Positions 1-6,542 of a stretch of 9,191 nt of DNA are shown here, in pieces. Both the position numbers and the translations under genes were made by a program. The number at the start of each line of letters is the position of its first letter. Position 1 is the stretch's first letter. The stretch spans positions 1 to 9,191 of the forward strand of contig CAYRIQ010000028.1 of assembly GCA_964424505.1 (NCBI GenBank). The letters run 5' to 3'. Below the pieces are notes generated by a model, which did not search any database, was not told the origin of the DNA, and was given only the letters and a program-made list of their open reading frames with translations. Origin of the DNA: CAJBLF01 sp964424505. Its GTDB lineage: Bacteria; Patescibacteriota; Gracilibacteria; Absconditabacterales; Absconditicoccaceae.

Positions 1-1
1 A

Positions 2-577
2 ATGAGAAACAAAACAGTTACCTGTTTATTATTATTTTTAATAATAAACATTTGCCGGGGACAGCCTGGCATAAATGGCACTATTGGGACATCCACGGCA
101 TACTTATGCCAAGGAGACTCAATAAGATTGGAAGCAACCAATCATGCCTTTGACTCAGTTATTTGGGTCAAAAATCCTGGTGCTGGATGGCAGTATAAAA
201 ACGCCGTCCTATATGCAAAAGACACTGTTTTTACTACATATTATTTATATATGTGGCAAAATGGATCAATTATAACAGGAAGTCCAGCGAGTATAGAAAT
301 TTATGCCTTACCATTGCCAAATGGTGGTATTTATGCTGACACTATCTGTCCAGGGATCGAAAACCAAAACAAATTTAAAATTATTAATCTGACAGGACTA
401 AGTCCGTGGACGATTAAAATTTATGATGAGTCAGAAATGAATTCATTACTAGGGACGTTTACCACGTCTCTACCAAACAATGAAAACATTTCCTTTACCA
501 ATGTCTTTAGTAGTGGCACTAGAAACTACTACTTTACAATCACATCTGGAAACGGATGTGTAAAAAAAAATCAATAA
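2..577 (+). CDS. Secreted Bacteroidota-type Ig-like repeat protein (hypothetical)
   Basis: A 191-aa protein starting one base inside the window. Residues 1-21 form a signal peptide (basic MRNK, then a Leu/Ile-rich core, ending near RGQ), which supports this start although nothing upstream is visible. The mature part has two segments typical of Bacteroidota surface proteins with Ig-like or PKD-like folds: one around LCQGDSIRLEA (residues 35-45) and one around TICPG followed by LTGLSPWTIKIYD. Function is unknown; a cell-surface or secreted adhesin-like role is an inference. It ends with TAA just after an A9 run, but shifting the frame there adds only a few residues, so a frameshift is not needed. 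It has about 17 glycines, all GGN and none TGA, unlike the genes right of 1.9 kb. First of three closely spaced plus-strand genes. Confidence 0.75.
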   Translation: MRNKTVTCLLLFLIINICRGQPGINGTIGTSTAYLCQGDSIRLEATNHAFDSVIWVKNPGAGWQYKNAVLYAKDTVFTTYYLYMWQNGSIITGSPASIEIYALPLPNGGIYADTICPGIENQNKFKIINLTGLSPWTIKIYDESEMNSLLGTFTTSLPNNENISFTNVFSSGTRNYYFTITSGNGCVKKNQ

Positions 578-599
578 CAACCAAAAAAATTAAAAAAAA

Positions 600-1232
600 A
601 TGAAAAAATTAATTATGTTATTAGTATGTGCATGTACATTTATGTTTACAAACGCACAAATCGTAGTGAATGTACCGACTTTCGTTGCATTCAATCCAGG
701 GTCAATAAGTGGTAGTGATACCATTTGTGATCAAAGTCCCTTTAGTGGACTTAGTCAAATACCAGCCATTGGTGGTACAAACAACTTCACCTACCAGTGG
801 CAAGATTCCATACCAAATGGAACTTGGACCAACATAAACGGAGCCAATCAAGCTAGCTTAAATTTACCTGCCACATTTCCTACAATAGGAAACACACCAC
901 TTTTGAAATACTACAAAAGAAACGTTATAGACGGAGAATGTGGTGCAAGCACCACAAACAAAGTGAATATCTTGATATATCCGCAACCTGTGATGGTGGC
1001 AAGTACACCTACATTAAACTGTGCTCAAACCATTCTGACAATTCCAGTAACAATAACTAATGGCGGCCCAGACTGGACAGCATGGATGTCTCAAACAAAC
1101 GATATAAACGCGACAAGAATAGGAGCTATTACTTCTGGTAACAGTATCGTAATTGATGTAACTCCAGATGTATCCGGTAACACCTTCTATGGTTTTATTA
1201 GCAACACGTACTGCAACAATGTAGTACCTTAA
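600..1232 (+). CDS. Secreted Bacteroidota-type Ig-like domain protein (hypothetical)
   Basis: A 210-aa protein with a clear signal peptide (MKKLIMLLVCACTFMFTNAQ). Residues about 35-130 match the common Bacteroidota Ig-like pattern: a GSISGSDTIC start, a YQWQ strand, a GTWTNINGAN turn, YYKRNV, a Cys and a terminal VNILIYP strand. A second possible domain (130-210) ends abruptly at NTYCNNVVP. There is no C-terminal sorting domain, so how it would stay at or leave the surface is unclear. It lies 22 bp after the preceding gene and 10 bp before the next, suggesting one transcript. An A-rich stretch, not an AGGAGG site, precedes the ATG, as is usual in Bacteroidota. All 16 or so glycines are GGN. 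The exact role is not recognisable. Confidence 0.78.
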   Translation: MKKLIMLLVCACTFMFTNAQIVVNVPTFVAFNPGSISGSDTICDQSPFSGLSQIPAIGGTNNFTYQWQDSIPNGTWTNINGANQASLNLPATFPTIGNTPLLKYYKRNVIDGECGASTTNKVNILIYPQPVMVASTPTLNCAQTILTIPVTITNGGPDWTAWMSQTNDINATRIGAITSGNSIVIDVTPDVSGNTFYGFISNTYCNNVVP

Positions 1233-1242
1233 GACCAACAAC

Positions 1243-1788
1243 ATGAAAAAGCTATTACTATTACTTGGTGCAATTATTTTGTACCACAACAGTACAGCCC
1301 AACTGTTGATAATAGCACCAGCAAATATAGGAGATACACTAAGTATTTACTATATATCAAATGAGAATACGCTTACAGTAAATGTAAGCGGAGGTACTGC
1401 TCCATATACATATCTTTGGTCACCAGAACCACAAGATGGCCAAGGGACAGCAAGTGCAACATTTGCTACCGGCATAAACAATGTTAACATTGTTGTTACC
1501 GATAGTAATGAATGTACTGCATCCACTACCATAGTAGGTGTAGACATTAAAAATAATAACATTACTACAATAATCAAAATATACCCCAACCCTACGACAG
1601 ATATAGTATATATTGACGTAGGAAACAAAGAAATAGCTGATATTCAACTATTTAATAATGAAGGTAAATTGATACAAAAAAGCAATAAACACGAAATAAA
1701 CTTAGCTTCCTGTAATCCAGGAAACTATATCGCTAAAATTGCTTTAAAAAGTGGAGAGATAATCTCCGCAAAAATTATAAAACAATAG
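1243..1788 (+). CDS. Secreted SprB-repeat protein with type IX sorting domain
   Basis: A 181-aa protein. Residues 1-20 are a signal peptide (MKKLLLLLGAIILYHNSTAQ). Residues about 46-98 look like a SprB/PKD-type repeat: SGGTAPYTYLWS, then VNIVVTDSNECTAST. Residues 111-181 match a type A C-terminal domain of the type IX secretion system (Por secretion tail): IKIYPNPTTD, then IQLFNNEGKLI, LASCNPGNYIAKI and a terminal SAKIIKQ strand. In Bacteroidota such domains direct export across the outer membrane and are then cleaved. No T9SS machinery is in this window, and a CPR cell would not be expected to have the outer membrane it needs, so the source organism of this segment is in doubt. Stop TAG, with TAA two bases later; a strong terminator follows. 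All 12 glycines are GGN. Confidence 0.85.
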   Translation: MKKLLLLLGAIILYHNSTAQLLIIAPANIGDTLSIYYISNENTLTVNVSGGTAPYTYLWSPEPQDGQGTASATFATGINNVNIVVTDSNECTASTTIVGVDIKNNNITTIIKIYPNPTTDIVYIDVGNKEIADIQLFNNEGKLIQKSNKHEINLASCNPGNYIAKIALKSGEIISAKIIKQ

Positions 1789-1790
1789 TA

Positions 1791-1822
1791 AAAAGCTCCG
1801 TTTATAAACGGAGCTTTTTTTT
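1791..1822 (+). terminator. Intrinsic terminator of the secreted-protein cluster
   Basis: A perfect 14+14 palindrome, AAAAGCTCCGTTTA / TAAACGGAGCTTTT, begins two bases after the stop codon at 1788 and runs into eight Ts (1815-1822). The flanking A and T runs mean it could work in both directions. It closes the three-gene unit. Confidence 0.9.
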
Positions 1823-1835
1823 ATTAAAAAATGTG

Positions 1836-1863
1836 TTGACATTTATGATACAATAAATATATA
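1836..1863 (+). promoter_or_regulatory. Sigma70-type promoter, TTGACA / TATATA
   Basis: A perfect -35 box TTGACA (1836-1841), a 16-bp spacer and TATATA (1858-1863). The predicted start of transcription would be about 20 bases before the ATG at 1893. This is not the Bacteroidota promoter type (TTTG / TAnnTTTG), so it fits the right-hand genome rather than the left-hand gene cluster. Confidence 0.55.
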
Positions 1864-1892
1864 CAAAATGTTTTATTTTTTTAAATAAAAAA

Positions 1893-2138
1893 ATGTTTTA
1901 CGACAGAAATGCTGAATACAAAGATTGAGATGTAGTTGATTTATGAATATCTGTAGAAATAGAATGCTCATGAGACCAAAAATTAACCCAACAGTTGATA
2001 ACAGGTAAGCCAGAAAATAATATCAACAAGTCACATTTACACAAAAACATCACAGAAAATAGCAATAACTATGGGCGAAACATAGCAAAATGTACTGAAA
2101 ATATTTCCAAAGAACTTTGAATATCATTACAAAGTTAG
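1893..2138 (+). CDS. Possible small UGA-recoded protein
   Basis: With TGA read as Gly there is an 81-aa reading frame from ATG at 1893 to TAG at 2136-2138. It is hydrophilic and rich in Asn, Lys, Glu and Ile, and four of its six glycines are TGA. No family is recognised, and there is no signal peptide or membrane segment. In favour: the good promoter 30 bp upstream and the convergent end 22 bp from the stop of tgt. Against: a minus-strand frame is open across the same stretch, and in DNA this AT-rich an open run of 82 codons without TAA or TAG arises by chance about once in a hundred tries. If it is not real, 1890-2160 is non-coding. Confidence 0.4.
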
Positions 2139-2160
2139 ATATAAATCTAAGTGGTAAGCA

Positions 2161-3321
2161 TTACTCACTAAGAAGTTTTTGTTTCCAGTCCTCTACAATC
2201 TTGTGGAGATAAACAATATTATGAAGACTAAGAAGGATGCCTCACAGCATCTCTTTTTCTTTTATCAAATGATGGAGATACGCCTTGGTAAAGTTTTTGC
2301 AGGTATAACAAGAACAATCCGTAGTCAGCGGAGTAAAATCTTTGGTATATGTAGCATTTTTGATCTTGATATTCCCATCAGCAGAAAAAGCCTCACCATG
2401 TCTGCCCAATCTCGTAGGAAGCACACAATCAAACATATCAAATCATTGTTCAATTGCATGGAGAATATCTCCAGGAGTACCTACACCCATTAGATATCTT
2501 GGTTTATCTTGTGGTAATTGAGACGCAGTAAATGATACTACATCACGAATCAATTCCTTACTTTCTCAGACACTGACTCCACCAACCGCGATTCCATCTC
2601 GAGCATATTGACTCAAAAAATCAATAGATTGTTGTCTCAAGTCCAAATGAACTCATCCTTGTACAATAGGGAAAAGCACACCACGAGACGATTCATATAT
2701 AGGTTTAAAATGATCAAACGCTCTCTTTGCTCGACGATGTGTCATCTGCATATGCTTTTCTATGGTCTTTTTATCTGCACCAGCAGGAGAACAAACATCC
2801 AAAACCATCATAATATCTGATCAAAAATTACATTGAATATCTACTACTCATTCTGGAGTAAACATATGTTTTGATCCATCATAAGGAGAACGAAATTTCA
2901 CTCATTCTTCAGTCAACTTCATTTTCACATCATGATTTTTTTCTCATCATCTGATATCATCAGTTCATAATAATCCGACATCCTGCTTTCCCAATCCCAA
3001 AGAAAAAACCTGAAAACCACCACTATCCGTCAGGATCAATTTATTCCAATATTCAAAAGTATGCAATCCACCAGCTTCTTTAATAAGTTGATCACCAGGA
3101 CGTAAATAGAGATGAAACGTATTTGCGAGGATAAGTTGAATCTCAGGCAAATCTCATATATATTTCGGATCTTTGAGTATATCCAGAATCATTCATTTGA
3201 TAGTAGCTTTAGTTCAAACCGGCATAAAAACTGGAGTTGTTAAGGTTACCCCATTGAGCGTAATCTGTCAAACTCTTGCATTTCACTTTTGTTTGAGTAT
3301 CTTAAAATTAAGTTTAGACAT
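2161..3321 (-). CDS. tgt: tRNA-guanine transglycosylase (Tgt)
   Basis: Exchanges guanine-34 in the anticodons of tRNA-Asp, Asn, His and Tyr for preQ1 (bacterial type) on the way to queuosine. Read from the ATG at 3321 with TGA as Gly it is a complete 386-aa TIM-barrel enzyme, the usual length. Landmarks: PVFMPVGTKATIKGM (30-44), TDSGGFQVFS with the base-catalyst Asp99, SDIMMVLDVCSP (Asp175), GGVSVGE (247-253), VGTPGDI, FDCVLPTR with the nucleophile Asp298, and the zinc site Cys336, Cys338, Cys341 and His367. Val251 and Cys177 sit where Zymomonas Tgt has Val233 and Cys158, a pair associated with preQ1 rather than queuine; this is inference. Fifteen of about 38 glycines are TGA (13, 18, 36, 43, 56, 119, 125, 126, 140, 158, 167, 223, 252, 293, 360). 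Stop TAA. No preQ1-synthesis gene is nearby. Confidence 0.97.
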
Positions 3322-3359
3322 AGAAATTTTATAGTAAGTAAAGTGAAAAACTTTATAGG

Positions 3360-3365
3360 ATTATA
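3360..3365 (-). promoter_or_regulatory. Possible -10 box for tgt
   Basis: TATAAT on the minus strand, 39 bp upstream of the tgt start. I see no convincing -35 box at 15-18 bp, so this is a weak call. Confidence 0.3.
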
Positions 3366-3392
3366 GAGAGAAAATTCAATTGTTTATTAAAT

Positions 3393-3448
3393 CCCTCCTT
3401 TGGTAAAAGAGGCTATTTGTGAAGACAGTCCCCTCTGAAGGGTAGGGG
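3393..3448. repeat. Two adjacent C/G-rich hairpins between divergent genes
   Basis: The 153-bp gap between tgt and the gene at 3475 holds two short hairpins that stand out in AT-rich DNA. The first pairs CCTCCTTT (3394-3401) with AAAAGAGG (3405-3412), with one mismatch and a 3-base loop. The second pairs CCCCT (3430-3434) with AGGGG (3444-3448). They could be remnants of a dispersed intergenic repeat or regulatory structures in the leader of the plus-strand gene. Neither has a T-run, so they are not standard terminators. Confidence 0.45.
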
Positions 3449-3474
3449 TAATTCATTTATTTCATCGCTTATCC

Positions 3475-3921
3475 ATGCTAGAACAAATCAAAGCAGAACT
3501 TATCAAACATTGCAAACCAGAAGAAAAAAGAGGACTATTTTTTTCACTTTTTGATGTAAACGGAAAACCAATTATTTCTCATGGAACTATTGAAACCGAC
3601 AAAAACATAAACGAATTAACTGACCTTATCTACAACGGTTTGCTCGCCAAACACGAACAAATCACAAAAACCGTAGTCATCGATATCGTTCAATCATATC
3701 TCCAAGAGACAGACATCAACAAATTACTAGCTTTATCGACAAAGGATTATTGAATTTTTTTAGTCAACAATGAGACAAAAAGCTCATGAGCAATACTGGC
3801 AAACACCAAATGAGTGGATGACATCAAAACTGCTATTACCCTTATCAAACAAAAATATAATATAAGTGGAAACGTAGGTATGTACAGCTTTAGAAGTGAA
3901 AGATTCGTAGTTAAAATATAA
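3475..3921 (+). CDS. Hypothetical protein, possibly AMMECR1-like
   Basis: A 148-aa cytoplasmic protein from ATG at 3475 to TAA at 3919-3921, read through three TGA glycines (93, 105, 113). It has no signal peptide or membrane segment. The N-terminal half has RGLFFSLFDVNGKPIISHGT, and the C-terminal part runs SSGAILANTKGVDDIKTAI, a helix, then GMYSFRSERFVV. This order resembles the end of AMMECR1/AmmeMemoRadiSam protein A domains (a Gly-Leu-Leu-Pro strand, a helix with LKAG, then an IYRFE strand). The resemblance is weak and by eye, so treat the family as tentative and the function as unknown. It lies 28 bp before the C92-type hydrolase gene, so the two may be cotranscribed. No Shine-Dalgarno sequence precedes the start. 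Confidence 0.8.
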
Positions 3922-3949
3922 TTTTAATCAAACCCATACTATTTGGTAT

Positions 3950-4834
3950 ATGAAACAATATTCAACTATAAATTTTTTAATCAGAACGATCAAAACAACG
4001 ATTCTATCGCTAATAGGGATAATAATTTTTTTTTGTATATTGCTCACTTACTCATTTATGCATCCAGGGAAATGGACAACAGTAGACAAAATTAGACTTC
4101 CCATACAAGCAAATATTATGGCGACATTAGGCAACTATTTACTTAGTGATTTATATATTGATGGTGAAATAGTGAAAGAAAGCCCAAATGCTATCACTGT
4201 CAAACAATTAGAAAAATATATACGTAGTCTAGTACCTGGAAACATATTTTTTACTGATAGTGAAAACTACGTAAGTAACGAGTTTATACCAGGAAAATGG
4301 AAACATGCAGTTATTTATTTGGGTACACAAAAACAAACAAACAACATGTTTTATGGCAACAACAATATGCTAAATTTTCTCAAAAAATATTATATAACTG
4401 GAGATGAGACATTGATAATAGATAGTACTTCTGAGTGAGTAGCTATCAGAGATTATAAAGAATTATCCAATCTCAAAAATGTATCTTTTTTGATTGCACT
4501 CTCAAGCTTCAAAATCAATAAATCAAAAAAAGACATCAAAACCTTTTTGAGCTACGCCATACAACAAATAGGCAAAAACTATGATTACGACATGATAACC
4601 GACGATGATACGAATCTTTATTGTTCTGAGCTTCTTTATGAAGCGCTCAAAGAGATACAAATATATATCAGCATAAAAGATCAAGTATATGGAAGAGATA
4701 TTATTTTACCAAGCAATGTAGTCAAATATATTGTATCCGAAGGCATCCCAAACAAAGAATTTAAATTTATGTTTTTCATAGACAAATACAACAATCAAGT
4801 ACAAGAAAATTTACTCAAAACTCTAGATTTTTAG
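3950..4834 (+). CDS. Membrane-anchored YiiX/C92-type permuted papain-fold hydrolase
   Basis: A 294-aa protein ending in TAG. Residues 13-35 form one N-terminal membrane helix; the rest should lie outside the membrane. The catalytic order is that of circularly permuted NlpC/P60-like amidases (YaeF/YiiX, peptidase C92, DUF830): the segment LVPGNIFFTDS (94-104), then KHAVIYLG with His119, then LYCSELLYEAL with Cys225. Known relatives include amidases and lipid- or peptide-cleaving enzymes, so the substrate (peptidoglycan peptide, lipid or protein) cannot be fixed here. One TGA occurs, codon 163, in IIDSTSEGVAIRDY; relatives usually carry Gly there before the Val, which supports the recoding. Read with the standard code the gene would break into two pieces, separating His from Cys. 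It ends 22 bp from the convergent methyltransferase gene, with no clear terminator between. Confidence 0.85.
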
Positions 4835-4856
4835 AAATTATATAAGCACATATACG

Positions 4857-5408
4857 TTATCAACGATATAAAAATATCTTTGACGTTCAATGGACATCCT
4901 TGATAGTTTCGTATGGTTGATGTATAACAAATCAAAAAGAGTTTGATATAATAATAGTATGTGGAGCAATATGTTTAAAAATTCGTGATTCTATTTCCCT
5001 CATTTGATGAGGGAGAAGATACAAATAAATGTAGTCATAATGATGAATATTTGCCAGAAGAAAATTTTTTTGATATAATTGTATAGATGGATATCATAAA
5101 AGTTTATTGAGAAATTTTCCATAATAATAAGGAAACTTTTGTATTTCATAACCATCACACAATACCCCAAATTCTTTAACAAAAAATCTCATGGCTTTCC
5201 CGTCACCACATCACAAGTCCACCAGTTTTTTTCAACGAACTAATTTCAACTGATTTTTCATCAGACGGATATGCCTGTTGAACGAAGGGACATACATCGC
5301 TGACTTGTTTTTTTTAAACAACAAAACGAGCAATCCATAGATCACTCGTAATGAAAAACATATAATAGCAATAAGTAACAATGAAAGGATAATTTGTTTG
5401 AAAATCAT
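4857..5408 (-). CDS. Membrane-anchored SAM-dependent methyltransferase
   Basis: From ATG at 5408 it encodes 183 aa; a GTG at 5432 would give 191, and the frame stays open into the repeat upstream, so the start is not certain. Numbering from the GTG, residues 10-39 hold one hydrophobic membrane helix followed by KKNK. Then comes a class I methyltransferase domain: motif I VDLGCGDGKA (71-80), the motif II acid in GYEI (Glu96), and YDYIYLYLLP (132-141) at the motif IV position. The substrate is unknown; small anchored methyltransferases of this layout recur in CPR bacteria. Six glycines are TGA (67, 74, 113, 167, 182, 191). One is the first Gly of the SAM-binding loop and another is the final residue before the TAA stop. 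Without recoding only a membrane-helix stub would be predicted. Convergent with the C92-type gene. Confidence 0.87.
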
Positions 5409-5480
5409 AAGTGAAGGAGATATAAACAACACTATCGGACCTCATTCCGGCACTCTTTGACGCCATTCCCATACTCTTTG

Positions 5481-5509
5481 ACGTCATTCCCGCGAAAGCG
5501 GGAATCCAT
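5481..5509. repeat. 29-bp palindromic repeat, copy 1
   Basis: The core is ATTCCCGC, GAAA, GCGGGAAT: an 8-bp stem with a GNRA-type tetraloop when transcribed. It fits the dRS3 pattern known from Neisseria (ATTCCC, eight bases, GGGAAT), which recurs in many unrelated genomes. Confidence 0.85.
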
Positions 5510-5544
5510 CTTGCTTCATTACATCATTCCCGCTGTTTGTGTTC

Positions 5545-5573
5545 ACGTCATTCCCGCGAAAGCGGGAATCCAT
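5545..5573. repeat. 29-bp palindromic repeat, copy 2
   Basis: Identical at all 29 positions to copy 1 and in the same orientation, starting 64 bp further on. Confidence 0.85.
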
Positions 5574-5631
5574 ACTAAACAAACTAAAATGACGCTGGAA
5601 TGTGTTATTAGGGAATGACATCGACACAGTT

Positions 5632-6447
5632 TTATTTATGATGCGGATTATCAACAACAATTCCCTTTCATCTATTTACCCATTCTCCCCATTTTGCTTT
5701 GAGCAAAGCTCTATATTGCCAAGCATATTGAGCAACACTAAAGACAGTAGTAGTGACGATATAAAGCCCTACGCCTGTTTGCATACTGTAAACAAACGAT
5801 CCTATCATAAAGACAAGAAAAATATTCATAAATCACATCATTTTGCCCATATCAGGTACTTTTTGTCCTGGAATAGTTGGTGTCGCAGGCTTAGCAAGAG
5901 TTGTAAGTTTTGTCTGTAAATACGTAAACACTGCAGCTATAATAGTTAGAAGAATATTTTTAGTACCTAAAAGATCCATACCAAGAAAGTGCGTATTAAT
6001 GACTCCTGTAGTAAGTGCATCAGATTCTACAAAACGAGCTCCAAAACTATGAAAAAAACTATATAACCATTCTTGTGGTATTGTCGCGGCAGCCATATGT
6101 CTAATCACATAATACAATCAAATAAATACAGGTATTTGGATAAGCATCATAAGACATCATTTAAATGCACCTTTTCCATCTGTTTTAAAAACCTTCATAG
6201 TCTCCTCAGACAATTTTTTTGGATCATCTTTGTATTTTTCTTGAATTTCAGTAAGTTTTGGTTGTAAACTAGACATACCTTTTTGCATATCATTACCAGC
6301 AAGCGTTTGTTTGACCATCAACAGTCTAATAGTCACCGTCAAAAAAATAATAGCGATACCGAGATTACCACCAAAAATACCCAAAAACACAACTAAAATA
6401 TTAAAAATTGGACGATATAAAATTTCTGTAAACAACATTCCTACCAT
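5632..6447 (-). CDS. yidC: Membrane protein insertase YidC/Oxa1
   Basis: Inserts and folds membrane proteins, alone or with the Sec translocon. Read from ATG at 6447 with TGA as Gly, it is a complete 271-aa protein of the short YidC type, without the large periplasmic domain of proteobacterial YidC. Visible parts: the first membrane region (13-45) with the conserved groove arginine Arg41 in TVTIRLLMVKQ; the coiled-coil hairpin SSLQPKLTEIQEKYKDDPKK; GAFKGCLMMLIQIPVFIGLYYVI as the second membrane segment (97-115); further segments at about 162-179, 205-222 and 223-242; and a basic tail ending DNPHHK. TGA glycines are 97, 110, 205 and 260. Stop TAA. It follows frr on the same strand with a 95-bp repeat-bearing gap. 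No rnpA or rpmH, its common neighbours, is present. Confidence 0.96.
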
Positions 6448-6473
6448 AAGTAAATTATTACATAATAAAATTT

Positions 6474-6536
6474 GAGGTACGAGGTGAAAGGTGAAAGGCA
6501 GATGTTTTCCTTGTCCCTTGTTCCTTGTTCCTCGTC
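6474..6536. repeat. Heptamer-periodic inverted repeat between frr and yidC
   Basis: Nine 7-base units in register: GAGGTAC, GAGGTGA, AAGGTGA, AAGGCAG, a spacer unit, then CCTTGTC, CCTTGTT, CCTTGTT, CCTCGTC. The two halves are complementary in exact register: ACGAGG at 6479-6484 pairs with CCTCGT at 6530-6535, and each AAGG pairs with a CCTT. The element could form an imperfect hairpin in the frr-yidC transcript. Confidence 0.8.
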
Positions 6537-6542
6537 TCTGAG

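Larger units (their letters stand above)
5443..5603. repeat. Mosaic intergenic repeat element with dRS3-like palindromes
   Basis: The gap between yidC and the methyltransferase gene is built from repeated ACGTCATTCCC-type units. It contains two identical 29-bp units, two 19-bp direct repeats differing at one base (5452-5470 and 5473-5491), a partial unit (5522-5532) and an inverted half unit (AATGACGCTGGAATG, 5589-5603). The ends, CATTCC at 5443 and GGAATG at 5598-5603, form a short terminal inverted repeat. No gene lies inside. This looks like a non-coding mobile or REP-like element. Confidence 0.75.

Noticed and set aside
561..577. A9 run at the end of the first gene as a frameshift or slippage site
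   Set aside because: The shifted frame reaches a stop after only a few codons and does not join the next gene, which has its own signal peptide.
1014..1647. Minus-strand ORFs of 75-92 codons over 1014-1289, 1350-1628 and 1420-1647
   Set aside because: They are antisense to the clear secreted-protein genes, rich in Cys, Tyr and Val as expected of shadow frames, and match no family.
1866..1894. A/T-only inverted repeat ATTTTTTTA / TAAAAAAAT as a terminator
   Set aside because: It is pure A/T, so of very low stability, and lies between a promoter and its likely gene; chance is a sufficient explanation.
2179..2820. Plus-strand ORFs at 2179-2493 and 2608-2820
   Set aside because: Both are antisense to tgt, which is conserved over its full length on the minus strand.
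4996..5014. Perfect hairpin TCCCTCAT / ATGAGGGA as a possible terminator
   Set aside because: It lies inside the methyltransferase coding sequence and has no T-run on either strand.
5000..5182. Minus-strand 60-codon hydrophobic ORF
   Set aside because: It is a different frame from the methyltransferase covering the same strand and shows no family features.
5481..5573. Two identical 29-bp repeats with a 35-bp spacer, resembling a minimal CRISPR array
   Set aside because: Only two copies; the unit is nearly a complete palindrome of dRS3 type, the spacer itself contains a partial unit (CATCATTCCCGC), further degenerate units lie outside, and no cas gene is present.
5602..6267. Plus-strand ORFs at 5602-5919, 5843-6052 and 6073-6267
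   Set aside because: Antisense to yidC.
5632..6447. Apparent frameshifts or pseudogenisation of yidC, and likewise of tgt and the helicase, from fragmented standard-code ORFs
   Set aside because: All fragments stay in one frame and are separated only by TGA; with TGA as Gly each gene is intact and of normal length.
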